Below, one piece after another: positions 14,345-21,376 of a stretch of DNA of 27,847 nt (within the stretch, counting starts at the first letter, position 1; every line of letters begins with the position of its first letter). The notes below the pieces were generated by a model. It did not search any database. It was given only the letters and a program-made list of their open reading frames with translations, and had not been told where the DNA came from. Made by a program: the position numbers and the translations under genes. The stretch comes from an uncultured Collinsella sp. (lineage in GTDB: Bacteria; Actinomycetota; Coriobacteriia; Coriobacteriales; Coriobacteriaceae), in assembly GCA_902478885.1 (NCBI GenBank), contig CABSMS010000018.1:1-27847 (forward strand), given 5' to 3'.

Positions 14345-15346
14345 ATGGATATCAACGCACGCAACATAGCAACACACGCCGCGGACGCACCGGCAACGGC
14401 AGAGCCCACCCCCGTCGTGGGACGCTTCGCCCCGTCGCCCTCGGGCCGCATGCACCTGGGCAACGTGTTCAGCTGTCTGTGCTCGTGGCTTTCGGCCCGC
14501 AGCCAGGGCGGCGGCATCGTGTTGCGCATCGAGGACCTGGACGATCGCTGTAAGCGGCCGGAGCTTGCCGCCCAACTGATTGACGACCTGGCTTGGCTGG
14601 GGCTCGAATGGGACGAAGGCCCCTACTACCAGCATGATCGCCTAGACCTGTACGAGCGTGCTCTGCATCAACTGCAAGACGCCGGCCTCACCTATCCCTG
14701 CTTTTGCACGCGCGCCGAACTCCATGCCGCGAGCGCACCGCACGCGAGCGACGGCACACCCATCTACCGCGGCGCCTGCCGAGGCCTTTCTGCCGAAGAG
14801 GTTGCCCGCCGCAGCATCCTGCGCGCTCCGGCCACGCGCCTGCGCGTGCCCGTCGTCGACGACCTCGCAGACGACGTGATCGAATTCGTGGACCGCACGT
14901 ACGGAGCCCAATGCGAGGCACTCGCCACCGAGTGCGGAGACTTTTTGGTGCGCCGCAGCGACGGCGTGTTTGCCTATCAGCTGGCCGTGGTGGTCGACGA
15001 CGCTGCCATGGGCGTCACCGAGGTTGTGCGCGGATGCGACCTGCTGGGCTCCACGCCGCGCCAAATCTACCTGCAGCATCTGCTGGGACTTCCAACGCCG
15101 CACTACGCACACATTCCGCTGCTCATGTCGCCGGATGGCCGCCGCCTTTCCAAGCGAGACCGCGATTTGGACCTGGGCGAACTACGCGCACGCTTTGGCA
15201 CGCCCGAGACGCTGCTGGGATGGCTCGCCGGGCAAACGGGCATCGCGCCGGACGCCACACCGCGCTCTGCCGAGCAGCTGGTCGAGCACTTTAGCTGGGA
15301 TGTTATCCGTACGCATCGGGAGAACATCACTGTAACGGTCGAGTAG
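14345..15346 (+). CDS. gluQ: Glutamyl-Q tRNA(Asp) synthetase
   Basis: A shortened GluRS paralogue that attaches glutamate to queuosine at position 34 of tRNA-Asp. It has 333 residues: a catalytic Rossmann domain with no anticodon-binding domain, as expected. GRFAPSPSGRMHLGN (26-40) holds the HIGH-like motif, IEDLDDR (62-68) is family-typical, and LSKRD (268-272) is the KMSKS equivalent. The zinc-site residues C119, C121, Y141 and C145 (CFCTR and YRGAC) match the GluQRS pattern, which separates it from true GluRS. The ATG at 14345 is chosen because the catalytic domain begins shortly after; upstream in-frame codons are not protein-like. The translation signal seems leaderless. It converges with the phosphoesterase gene at 15362. 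Confidence 0.93.
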   Translation: MDINARNIATHAADAPATAEPTPVVGRFAPSPSGRMHLGNVFSCLCSWLSARSQGGGIVLRIEDLDDRCKRPELAAQLIDDLAWLGLEWDEGPYYQHDRLDLYERALHQLQDAGLTYPCFCTRAELHAASAPHASDGTPIYRGACRGLSAEEVARRSILRAPATRLRVPVVDDLADDVIEFVDRTYGAQCEALATECGDFLVRRSDGVFAYQLAVVVDDAAMGVTEVVRGCDLLGSTPRQIYLQHLLGLPTPHYAHIPLLMSPDGRRLSKRDRDLDLGELRARFGTPETLLGWLAGQTGIAPDATPRSAEQLVEHFSWDVIRTHRENITVTVE

Positions 15347-15361
15347 CCAGCCACCCCGCCT

Positions 15362-16087
15362 CTACGCAACATCCCAGGGCTGGAGTTCGTCACCCAAGCG
15401 AACGATGCAGTCATAGAGCACGGTGTGGCGCTCGGCCGGGTTGGCATCCCGATGAAAATGCCCGTAGTACCAGCGCTTATAATCCAAGCGGTCTTCCAGC
15501 TCATCGAAAAATGCAGTAAGACGATCAACGCCGGGGCAATTCCAGCCGGGTGCCGGATAGAGCGTGGGCGAGAGCATGCGCGTGGAGCAGGTGTGGGTGA
15601 TTACGTAGTCGACCTTCCAACCCACGCTGTCGAGCCTTGCCCGCGCCTCCCCAAAGTTGCGCTCGTCCGGCAGCTCCTGCGGCCACCAACTGGAATACGG
15701 CACGCGATATTCCTTGTCCACGCTCGTGGCGCCGCCCATGGTAAAGATCGTTGAGCCGTCGAGTTCAAAAACCTCGCCGCGCGTCAGGCGCCGTATGGGC
15801 GAGGTATCCGACAGGCGCTGCGTCAGCCCACCGTGCCACAACTCCATGGGGCGCTCCGACCAGTGATCGAAACGCTCGTGGTTGCCGTCGACAAACAGCA
15901 CGGTATAGGGGCGCGACTCCAGCCAGGCGATGTCGGCACATTCCTCAGCAGAGAAATCCCACGGAAAGCCAAAGTCGCCCGCGATGATGAGATAGTCGTC
16001 ACTCGTCAGACCATCCCCAAGATCCCAGTCGCGAAGCTTTTGCATGTCGACGCCGCCGTGAATATCGCCCGTCACATAGACCGTCAT
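15362..16087 (-). CDS. Metallophosphoesterase (calcineurin-like)
   Basis: 241 residues from the ATG at 16087; the metal-binding motif starts at residue 7. It has the five calcineurin-like motifs in order: GDIHGG, IIAGDFG, VDGNHERFD, VITHTCST and YYGHFHRD, so it should be a dinuclear-metal phosphohydrolase. The substrate is unknown; relatives act on nucleotides, diadenosine polyphosphates or phosphoproteins. The ribosome binding site is weak (GGTGAT, with AGGGAAG farther off), leaving an upstream start at 16123 possible but less likely. The gene is unrelated in sequence to the smaller phosphoesterase at 25700. Confidence 0.87.
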   Translation of the reverse strand: MTVYVTGDIHGGVDMQKLRDWDLGDGLTSDDYLIIAGDFGFPWDFSAEECADIAWLESRPYTVLFVDGNHERFDHWSERPMELWHGGLTQRLSDTSPIRRLTRGEVFELDGSTIFTMGGATSVDKEYRVPYSSWWPQELPDERNFGEARARLDSVGWKVDYVITHTCSTRMLSPTLYPAPGWNCPGVDRLTAFFDELEDRLDYKRWYYGHFHRDANPAERHTVLYDCIVRLGDELQPWDVA

Positions 16088-16172
16088 CGGATCACCACTT
16101 CCCTGTAAGTCGCTAGCCCACATTCTGCACGATCACTAAGCCAACCGTTCCAGTCCTTCCATCCCTTAGGGC

Positions 16173-16412
16173 TTACCCCTCGTTCTTCCATCCAAACGGG
16201 TCAAGCACCCAAAAAACCAGATCGAGCACGCCGCCGGTCATCATGGCGCCGGCAAGGGCCATGCAAACGTGCAGAGAGCTGGCACTTCGGAGCACGTCGA
16301 ATGGCCCCAGAACAGCCAGCAGCGCGACCGCTGCGCCGGCTACGCACAGCGCGAGGCACGGCCCCGCGTCCTTGACGCACTTCTTTGCAAGGTGCTTGGT
16401 GTTGTCACTCAT
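16173..16412 (-). CDS. Small membrane protein, 79 aa, unknown function
   Basis: The ATG at 16412 (MSDNTKHLAKKC) has AAGGAG 10 nt upstream, slightly far. Two hydrophobic helices are visible: GPCLALCVAGAAVALLAVLG (about 16-36) and VCMALAGAMMTGGVLDLVFW (about 47-67). The C-terminus is VLDPFGWKNEG. The Lys-rich N-terminus suggests it is cytoplasmic. It lies 85 nt upstream of the phosphoesterase gene on the same strand and could be cotranscribed with it. No family recognised. Confidence 0.65.
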   Translation of the reverse strand: MSDNTKHLAKKCVKDAGPCLALCVAGAAVALLAVLGPFDVLRSASSLHVCMALAGAMMTGGVLDLVFWVLDPFGWKNEG

Positions 16413-16573
16413 CGATATCGAACTCCTTAGAGGGTCGTTGTTCAGACGCATGCCGCCGCGGCAGAGCGGGGCGGCAGGGTAAGTGTCACATGTCGTGCGG
16501 ACATCAATGGAGAAACCGCCTGCTCGACCAACCTTTGACGCCGTTTTGCACCGGCACCACATCCCCCGCTATC

Positions 16574-16754
16574 GAGGCCTAATACTTTTCCCGAAAAGTG
16601 AACGGCTGTTTTTGAACCCCTGAAACATCCGCATTTTTCGGCGGCAAAATCGCAGGATTTCAGCGCCGAAACCGCAGGAAACGGCACTCCTAAAGTGTCG
16701 ATGCTTCAGGGGTCCGTTTTAGCTCGTTCACTTCTCGGAAAAGTATTAGACCTC
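16574..16754. repeat. 181-bp foldback (MITE-like) element with nested hairpin
   Basis: Arms of about 55 bp (16574-16629 and 16700-16754) are imperfect reverse complements; both contain CTAATACTTTTCC, AAGTGAAC and CCCCTGAA. The centre holds a further hairpin, CGGCG...CGCCG (16639-16668), with AAATC/GATTT inside it, so the sequence can form a multi-armed structure. No ORF of substance is present. It sits between genes in the 16413-16969 gap. Drift between the arms and their length suggest an old transposon-like or regulatory foldback. The rest of that gap holds only the promoter at 16824. Confidence 0.8.
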
Positions 16755-16823
16755 GCTGTTAGCTACCCAGAAGGACACCTCTTCCTTCCCCACCGCCACC
16801 CAAAAACTCATCCAACATTAATC

Positions 16824-16851
16824 TTGGCTCAAGAATCGCTTAATCTATAAC
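16824..16851 (+). promoter_or_regulatory. Promoter of the DUF4342 / two-component operon
   Basis: TTGGCT (16824-16829) and TATAAC (16846-16851) are separated by 16 bp. This leaves a leader of about 110 nt, with a CCGGGC-AGATC-GCCCGG hairpin at 16923-16939, before the first gene. Confidence 0.5.
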
Positions 16852-16969
16852 CTGCACTATAGAGTTCGACCAAGGGCGGGGCAGCGCCGCGCAACGCAGG
16901 CCGCCGAACGCTACGCTCGCGCCCGGGCAGATCGCCCGGCGTCGCGCCCATCGAACGAAAGGACAGGTC

Positions 16970-17512
16970 ATGGACGACCTCGAAAAAGTTGAAACCATCC
17001 GCACCAAGTGCAACGTGAGCTACACCGATGCCAAGACGGCGCTCGACGCCGCCGACGGCAACGTTTTGGATGCCATCATTTGGCTCGAGTCGCAGGGCAA
17101 GACGCAGACCACGTCGGCGCACGCCGCCACCGAGTCCGAGCCGGTCGACGAGCCCTCGGCCGAGATGGTCGCCGCGCAGGCCGTCTACGAAAAGTCGAGC
17201 GAAAAGACCGACTTCTCCAAAAAGATGGACAGCGTGTGGGAGTACCTCAAAAAGCTCTTCCGCCTGAGCCTGGACACCAAGTTTATCGCCACGCGCCGCG
17301 ATGCGATCGTCCTCAACATCCCCATCCTTATCCCCATCATCGCCCTGTTTGCCTGGGGCGCCACGATATGGCTGATGCTGATTGGCCTGTTCTTTGGCAT
17401 GCGTTACCGCATCGATAGCGACGGCGACGTGCCCGGCAGCATCAACAACCTTATGAATCACGCCGCCGATGCCGCGGACGATATCAAGCAGAATCTCAAC
17501 GACGACAAGTAA
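16970..17512 (+). CDS. DUF4342-like membrane protein with UBA-like N-terminus
   Basis: 180 residues. Residues 1-44 (VETIRTKCNVSYTDAKTALD through DAIIWLESQGK) look like the UBA/EF-Ts-like helical fold found at the start of DUF4342 proteins. A polar, acidic linker follows. The C-terminal half has KLFRLSLDTKFIATRRD and a hydrophobic stretch of about 30 residues (113-142) that crosses the membrane once or twice. AAAGGA 6 nt before the ATG supports the start. It is 18 nt upstream of the response regulator gene and probably cotranscribed, so it may feed into or be controlled by that system. Function of the family is not established as far as I know. Confidence 0.82.
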   Translation: MDDLEKVETIRTKCNVSYTDAKTALDAADGNVLDAIIWLESQGKTQTTSAHAATESEPVDEPSAEMVAAQAVYEKSSEKTDFSKKMDSVWEYLKKLFRLSLDTKFIATRRDAIVLNIPILIPIIALFAWGATIWLMLIGLFFGMRYRIDSDGDVPGSINNLMNHAADAADDIKQNLNDDK

Positions 17513-17530
17513 TCGCAGACGGGGGCACGC

Positions 17531-18295
17531 ATGGCACGGATCCTGATCGTAGAGGACGAGGAGAAAATCGCCCGCTTTGTGACGCTCGAGCTGGAGCACG
17601 AGGGCTACCAGGTGGAGCACGCCGCCGACGGCCGCACCGCCGTGGACCTGGCGCTGGAGCGCGACTACGATCTGATTCTGCTCGATGTGCTGTTGCCGCA
17701 GCTCAACGGCATGGAAGTGCTGCGGCGCGTACGCAAGCACAAGGATGTGCCGGTGATCATGGTCACCGCGCGCGATGCCGTGATGGACAAGGTGGCCGGG
17801 CTCGATGCCGGCGCCGACGATTACCTGACCAAGCCGTTTGCGATTGAGGAACTGTTCGCACGGATCCGCGTTGCGCTGAAGCGCTCGGAGGCCGTGCGGA
17901 CGGCTTCGGGCGTTGGCGGCGCTGGGGGCGGGGCGGGCGCCGGTGCCGCTGCGATGCCCCCGGCCGGTGACTCAGCTCAAGCTGCCGCGCCCTCCCCTAC
18001 CGCGGTCACCGTGGGCTCGGTCGCGCTCGACCCCGACCGCCGCGAGGTCACGGTCGGCGGCTCGCCCATCGTGCTGACTGCCCGCGAGTTCGATGTCCTC
18101 GCCCTGCTCATGGCACACGCCGGCACCGTGCTCACGCGCGAGCGCATCGCACACGAGGCGCTGGGCTACGAATACGTGGGCGACACCAACAACGTCGACG
18201 TGCACATCGCGCATCTGCGCGCCAAGATCGAGGACGCCGGCGGCGCCCGCATCATCCAGACCGTGCGCGGAGTGGGCTATGTCTGCCGCGCGTAA
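17531..18295 (+). CDS. OmpR/PhoB-family response regulator
   Basis: 254 residues. The receiver domain has VEDEE, phosphoacceptor D52 (LILLDVLLP), T79 and K101 (DYLTKPF). A long Gly/Ala/Pro-rich linker (about 121-157, GVGGAGGGAGAGAAAMPP) separates it from the winged-helix domain (about 160-254) with LTAREFDVLALLM and the terminal IIQTVRGVGYVCRA. The linker is unusually long for the family. GGGGG precedes the ATG. Its 3' end overlaps the kinase gene by 17 nt, indicating translational coupling. Confidence 0.94.
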   Translation: MARILIVEDEEKIARFVTLELEHEGYQVEHAADGRTAVDLALERDYDLILLDVLLPQLNGMEVLRRVRKHKDVPVIMVTARDAVMDKVAGLDAGADDYLTKPFAIEELFARIRVALKRSEAVRTASGVGGAGGGAGAGAAAMPPAGDSAQAAAPSPTAVTVGSVALDPDRREVTVGGSPIVLTAREFDVLALLMAHAGTVLTRERIAHEALGYEYVGDTNNVDVHIAHLRAKIEDAGGARIIQTVRGVGYVCRA

Positions 18296-19574
18296 CGCCG
18301 AGACCAAGCGCGTCACCTCCATCGCCCGTGCCATCAACTGGAGCTACATGTGGCGACGCCTGGTGAGCTACGTCTGGCTGGACCTGTGGCTGCTGGTGAT
18401 TGCGGCTGCGATCCTCGTCTATGGCTACAACCAAACGCTGCCCAACGGCGCGTTTACCGCGGGATGGATCCCCAGCGCCGCCGTTCACAGCATGTCGCTG
18501 ACGCCCGCGCGCGGCTGGGACCTGACAACGCTCACCTACACCGTCGAGCTTGCGCGCACCACCAAGACCTTCCCCCTTGTGCAGGATCTGGTCATGCTGT
18601 GGCCCCTTTATCTTGTCGTCGCGGGCTGGCAGGTCATCAGCGTGCTCAACATGCTCGGCGGCGCCCGCCTCGTGCGCCGTACCATGGCGCCGCTCAACGA
18701 CCTGGCCTTGCGCGTGGACGAGCTCGGCCGTATGCAGCTCTCCGGCGGCAAGATGGAAACACTGGAGCAGGCCATCGAGCGCGCAAGCGTCGACTCGCCG
18801 AGCGTCACCACCGGCGACGCCGACCTGGCAAGCATCGAGGTCGCACTCAACCGCCTGCTGCGCCAGATGCAAGAGGCCAAGCTGCAGCAGATGCGCTTTG
18901 TCAACGACGCGAGCCACGAGTTGCGCACGCCCATCGCGGTGATTCAGGGCTACGTGAACATGCTCGATCGCTGGGGCAAGAATGATCCGGCCGTGCTGGA
19001 GGAGTCCATCGCCTCGCTCAAGGCCGAAAGCGAACATATGCAAGAGCTCGTGGAGCAACTGCTGTTTTTGGCGCGCGGAGATGCCGGCCGCACCGTGCTG
19101 CGGCGCGCAGATACCAATCTGGCCGCACTGGTCGGCGAGGTGTGCGAGGAATCGCAGATGATTGATTCTGGGCACGCGTATCGGCTGGCGTACGAAGCCG
19201 CACTTGTCAGCGATCCGCGCTGCGACGCGTCGGTCGACGTGGCGCTCGTAAAGCAGGCTCTGCGCGTGATCGTGCAAAATGCCGCCAAGTATTCAGACAC
19301 GGGCACGTCCATCACGTTTGGCGTAACACCGGATACGAGCGCGGGCTCGATCGACATAAGCGTTGAGGACGAGGGCATCGGCATGAACCAGGAATCCGCA
19401 GCTCACGCGTTTGAGCGGTTCTACCGCGCCGACAACGCGCGCGATGCTGGCGCGCAAGGCTCGGGCCTGGGGCTCGCCATTGCCAAGTGGATCGTCGACA
19501 GCCATGGCGGCGTCATCGGTGTGACCTCGGTCGAAGGTGTCGGCAGCCGCTTTACGATTCGCCTGCCGCGGTAG
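18279..19574 (+). CDS. Sensor histidine kinase (HAMP, HisKA, HATPase)
   Basis: 431 residues from the ATG at 18279, inside the end of the regulator gene with GGAG 6 nt upstream. Two membrane helices (about 31-50 and 103-122) flank an extracytoplasmic sensor loop of about 50 residues. A HAMP-like segment (124-205) leads to the H box FVNDASHELRTPIAVIQGYV with H213. Later boxes are N box VIVQNAAKYS (N334), G1 DEGIGM (364-369), F box FERFYRADNARD and G2 GSGLGLAIAKWIV (394-406). All catalytic motifs are intact. It phosphorylates the adjacent regulator; the signal is unknown. A bidirectional terminator follows. Confidence 0.94.
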   Translation: MSAARNAETKRVTSIARAINWSYMWRRLVSYVWLDLWLLVIAAAILVYGYNQTLPNGAFTAGWIPSAAVHSMSLTPARGWDLTTLTYTVELARTTKTFPLVQDLVMLWPLYLVVAGWQVISVLNMLGGARLVRRTMAPLNDLALRVDELGRMQLSGGKMETLEQAIERASVDSPSVTTGDADLASIEVALNRLLRQMQEAKLQQMRFVNDASHELRTPIAVIQGYVNMLDRWGKNDPAVLEESIASLKAESEHMQELVEQLLFLARGDAGRTVLRRADTNLAALVGEVCEESQMIDSGHAYRLAYEAALVSDPRCDASVDVALVKQALRVIVQNAAKYSDTGTSITFGVTPDTSAGSIDISVEDEGIGMNQESAAHAFERFYRADNARDAGAQGSGLGLAIAKWIVDSHGGVIGVTSVEGVGSRFTIRLPR

Positions 19575-19594
19575 GGGCGCCTCTCGGCATAAAT

Positions 19595-19628
19595 AAAGGG
19601 ATAGGGCCACGCGGCTCTATCCCTTTTT
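19595..19628. terminator. Bidirectional terminator between the kinase and VOC genes
   Basis: AAAGGGATAGGGCC, an ACGC loop and GGCTCTATCCCTTT pair with one G-T wobble. The plus strand continues TT, for a TTTTT run; the minus strand continues TTTATTTATG. It serves both convergent operons. Confidence 0.88.
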
Positions 19629-19650
19629 GCTAGCTATAGCAGCTTGTGCG

Positions 19651-20025
19651 CTACTCGCGGCACAGGTGCACGGCGAAGCCGGCGAACTCGCGCTTAAAGT
19701 ACACGAGCTTGGTGCCGCCGTCGGGCAGCAGCACGCGCGACTCCTCGTTGACCTCGAGCCCGCGCTCGGCAAACCACTTCTCGGCCGCATCGATGTCGTT
19801 GACGGCAAAGCCAATGTGGCCCTTGGTGCCACGACCGTTCTGCTTCATGATCTCGACCAGCGAATCGTTAAAGTACGAAACGGGGGTCTCGATGACGGGC
19901 AGGCCCATCATTGTCGAGAACAACTCCGCGATCTCCAGGGCGTCTGCCGGGTCGGCAGCGTTGATGCCCACATGGGCAACGCGCATGCCAAAGAGCTCGA
20001 CCGGGTTGGCGTTCCGCTCACTCAT
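19651..20025 (-). CDS. VOC-family (glyoxalase-fold) protein
   Basis: 124 residues from the ATG at 20025. One vicinal-oxygen-chelate domain: MRVAHVGINAADPADALEIA near the N-terminus, NDSLVEIMKQNGRGTKGHIGF mid-protein, LLPDGGTKLVYFKREFAGF at the C-terminus. As I recall, this sequence type most resembles the VOC domain fused behind KDPG/KHG aldolases in some Gram-positive bacteria, here as a separate gene; that relation is inference. The pairing with a PTS IIB gene 11 nt upstream fits a role in sugar-acid catabolism. The ribosome binding site is weak, suggesting coupling to the upstream gene. Enzymatic activity is unproven. Confidence 0.82.
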   Translation of the reverse strand: MSERNANPVELFGMRVAHVGINAADPADALEIAELFSTMMGLPVIETPVSYFNDSLVEIMKQNGRGTKGHIGFAVNDIDAAEKWFAERGLEVNEESRVLLPDGGTKLVYFKREFAGFAVHLCRE

Positions 20026-20036
20026 ACAGTCAGCGC

Positions 20037-20324
20037 CTACTGAGCCATGACGTCGAGGACGGCCTTCTCGGCAGCGACGCGGTTCATGCCGGTCATAAAG
20101 GGCACGCCGCTCACGTACGGGCAGGCGAGGCCCTCGGGGGCAACGGTGGTGGCGATCAGCAGGTCGGCGCCCTCGTCGCAAACGTCCTTGGCCTCGGAGA
20201 TGGCGCACTGCACGATCTCGTACTTGTCGGCGTAACCGTTGGCGTCGAGCAGGGTAGCGACCTTCTGGGCAACGAGCGTGGAAGTAGCAGCGCCAGCACC
20301 GCAAGCCAAAACGATCTTCTTCAT
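20037..20324 (-). CDS. PTS IIB component, galactitol (GatB) type
   Basis: 95 residues, full length for a stand-alone IIB protein. The phosphocysteine loop is KKIVLACGAGAATSTL with C8. VQCAISEAKDV and PYVSGVPFMTGMN match the GatB-like fold. It would accept phosphate from a IIA protein and pass it to a sugar bound by a IIC permease; neither partner is encoded in this window. It is first in a two-gene operon with the VOC gene. It may be a spare subunit of a PTS elsewhere or have a regulatory role. Confidence 0.87.
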   Translation of the reverse strand: MKKIVLACGAGAATSTLVAQKVATLLDANGYADKYEIVQCAISEAKDVCDEGADLLIATTVAPEGLACPYVSGVPFMTGMNRVAAEKAVLDVMAQ

Positions 20325-20426
20325 AGGTAATGTCTCCCTTCGTGGTTTACTTTAGGTAAGTGTACCGCAGCGAGCGATGGCACTCAGCCTCGATGAGCTT
20401 TTATGCCAGTTTGCTTGCGCGCTGCG

Positions 20427-20432
20427 TATAAT
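20427..20432 (+). promoter_or_regulatory. -10 element upstream of the gene at 20488
   Basis: A consensus TATAAT lies 55 nt before the ATG. No good -35 is found at 16-18 bp; TTGCTT lies too close. The divergent IIB gene starts 103 bp away. Confidence 0.5.
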
Positions 20433-20487
20433 ACATCTAGCACGTGTTGTCATACCGCTCGCTTTATGAGCGACTAAGGACCCCAAT

Positions 20488-21111
20488 ATGCCCGATTCCC
20501 GCACCCTCTGGACCGCCGTCGTCATCATCTGTATCGCCGTGTCGGTGTTCTTTAGCGTCAAAAAACGCACCACGTTTAAGCGCCTGCAGCAGCTTATGGC
20601 TGCCAAGCAGTGGGACGAGTTCGATCGCTTGCTCGATGGCAAACTCACCAGCATGCTGTACCCGCGCTACAACCGCGACTACCTGCGCCTGAACTCCTAT
20701 CTGCTGCGCGAGGACCACAAGCGCGCCGACGAGATGTTCGATTTGCTGCTGGGACTCAATCTGCCCAAGATGCAGCGCGTCGACCTGGTGATTAAGGCCT
20801 TTAACTACTACGTTGGCCAGGAGGACCGCAAAAAATCCAAGGAGCTCCTGCACGAGATCAAGGGCTTTGAGGGCGGTCAGGCCGAGGCAGTCGCACACGA
20901 ATGCCAGCTGATGTACGACACGATGATCTTGAAGCGCCACAACGACATTCCCGAGCTGGAGCGCATGCTCAAGGAGGCCGGTGACGACAAGGTCAAGAGC
21001 TGCCGCCTGGAATACCTGCTGGCCCTGCAGTACAAGAACAAGGGCGACGAAGCCAAGTTCCAGGAGTTCCTGGAGAAGTCGGGCCAACACTCGATGGCCG
21101 TCAACGCGTAA
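20488..21111 (+). CDS. Membrane-anchored helical-repeat protein, unknown function
   Basis: 207 residues. One N-terminal membrane helix (about 8-24, LWTAVVIICIAVSVFFS) is followed by Lys/Arg residues, giving a single anchor with a cytoplasmic body. The rest is alpha-helical, with spaced patterns such as KQWDEFDRLL, DYLRLNSYLL, HKRADEMFDLLLG and EYLLALQYKNKGDEAKFQEFL that suggest degenerate TPR-like hairpins. No catalytic motif is seen, so it may be a scaffold. AAGGA 7 nt upstream supports the start. It is monocistronic, just before tRNA-Leu. Confidence 0.72.
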   Translation: MPDSRTLWTAVVIICIAVSVFFSVKKRTTFKRLQQLMAAKQWDEFDRLLDGKLTSMLYPRYNRDYLRLNSYLLREDHKRADEMFDLLLGLNLPKMQRVDLVIKAFNYYVGQEDRKKSKELLHEIKGFEGGQAEAVAHECQLMYDTMILKRHNDIPELERMLKEAGDDKVKSCRLEYLLALQYKNKGDEAKFQEFLEKSGQHSMAVNA

Positions 21112-21142
21112 CGGACGGCTTATGCTAGACTTCTAGTCTCAC

Positions 21143-21227
21143 GGGGGCGTGGCGGAATTGGCATACGCAGGAGACTTAAAATCTCTCGCCGCAAGGATTG
21201 TGGGTTCGAGTCCCACCGCCCCTACCA
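21143..21227 (+). tRNA. tRNA-Leu (UAA)
   Basis: Class II tRNA with CCA encoded. The acceptor stem GGGGGCG pairs with CGCCCCT (one G-U). The D arm begins at GCGGAATTGG, the anticodon loop is CTTAAAA with anticodon TAA, and the T arm GTGGG-TTCGAGT-CCCAC is complete. A variable arm of more than 10 nt supports leucine. It reads UUA codons. Confidence 0.96.
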
Positions 21228-21238
21228 TTTGGCTTTTA

Positions 21239-21277
21239 CGGGCCCGTGTCCCCCGGGGATGCGGGCTCGTTTCTTTT
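21239..21277 (+). terminator. tRNA-Leu terminator
   Basis: CGGGCCCG (21239-21246) pairs with CGGGCTCG (21262-21269), followed by TTTCTTTT. It begins 12 nt after the tRNA CCA end. Confidence 0.75.
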
Positions 21278-21296
21278 GGATGCCGGTGGGGCTTTA

Positions 21297-21363
21297 AGTT
21301 GCGGTGGAATAGTTCCTGTTTTGGCCGTTTACCGGCCCATTTAGGAACTATTTCACCGCAACT
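21297..21363. repeat. 67-bp foldback element
   Basis: The 21-bp arms (21297-21317 and 21343-21363), reading AGTTGCGGTGGAATAGTTCCT on the left, are reverse complements with one mismatch. The 25-bp centre contains a GGCCG...CGGCC hairpin. It lies between tRNA-Leu and the 3' end of ppx, 14 bp from the ppx stop, and could double as the minus-strand end of that operon, though no T-run is present. Confidence 0.75.
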
Positions 21364-21376
21364 CAGAGGGAGACGG

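Noticed and set aside
13990..14529. Minus-strand ORF of 179 codons between the DUF2207 gene and gluQ
   Set aside because: Overlaps gluQ antisense; composition is not protein-like and the internal ATG at 14208 has no correctly spaced ribosome binding site.
16442..16687. Minus-strand ORF of 81 codons across the foldback element
   Set aside because: Reads through the inverted repeat; no start signal and no coding character.
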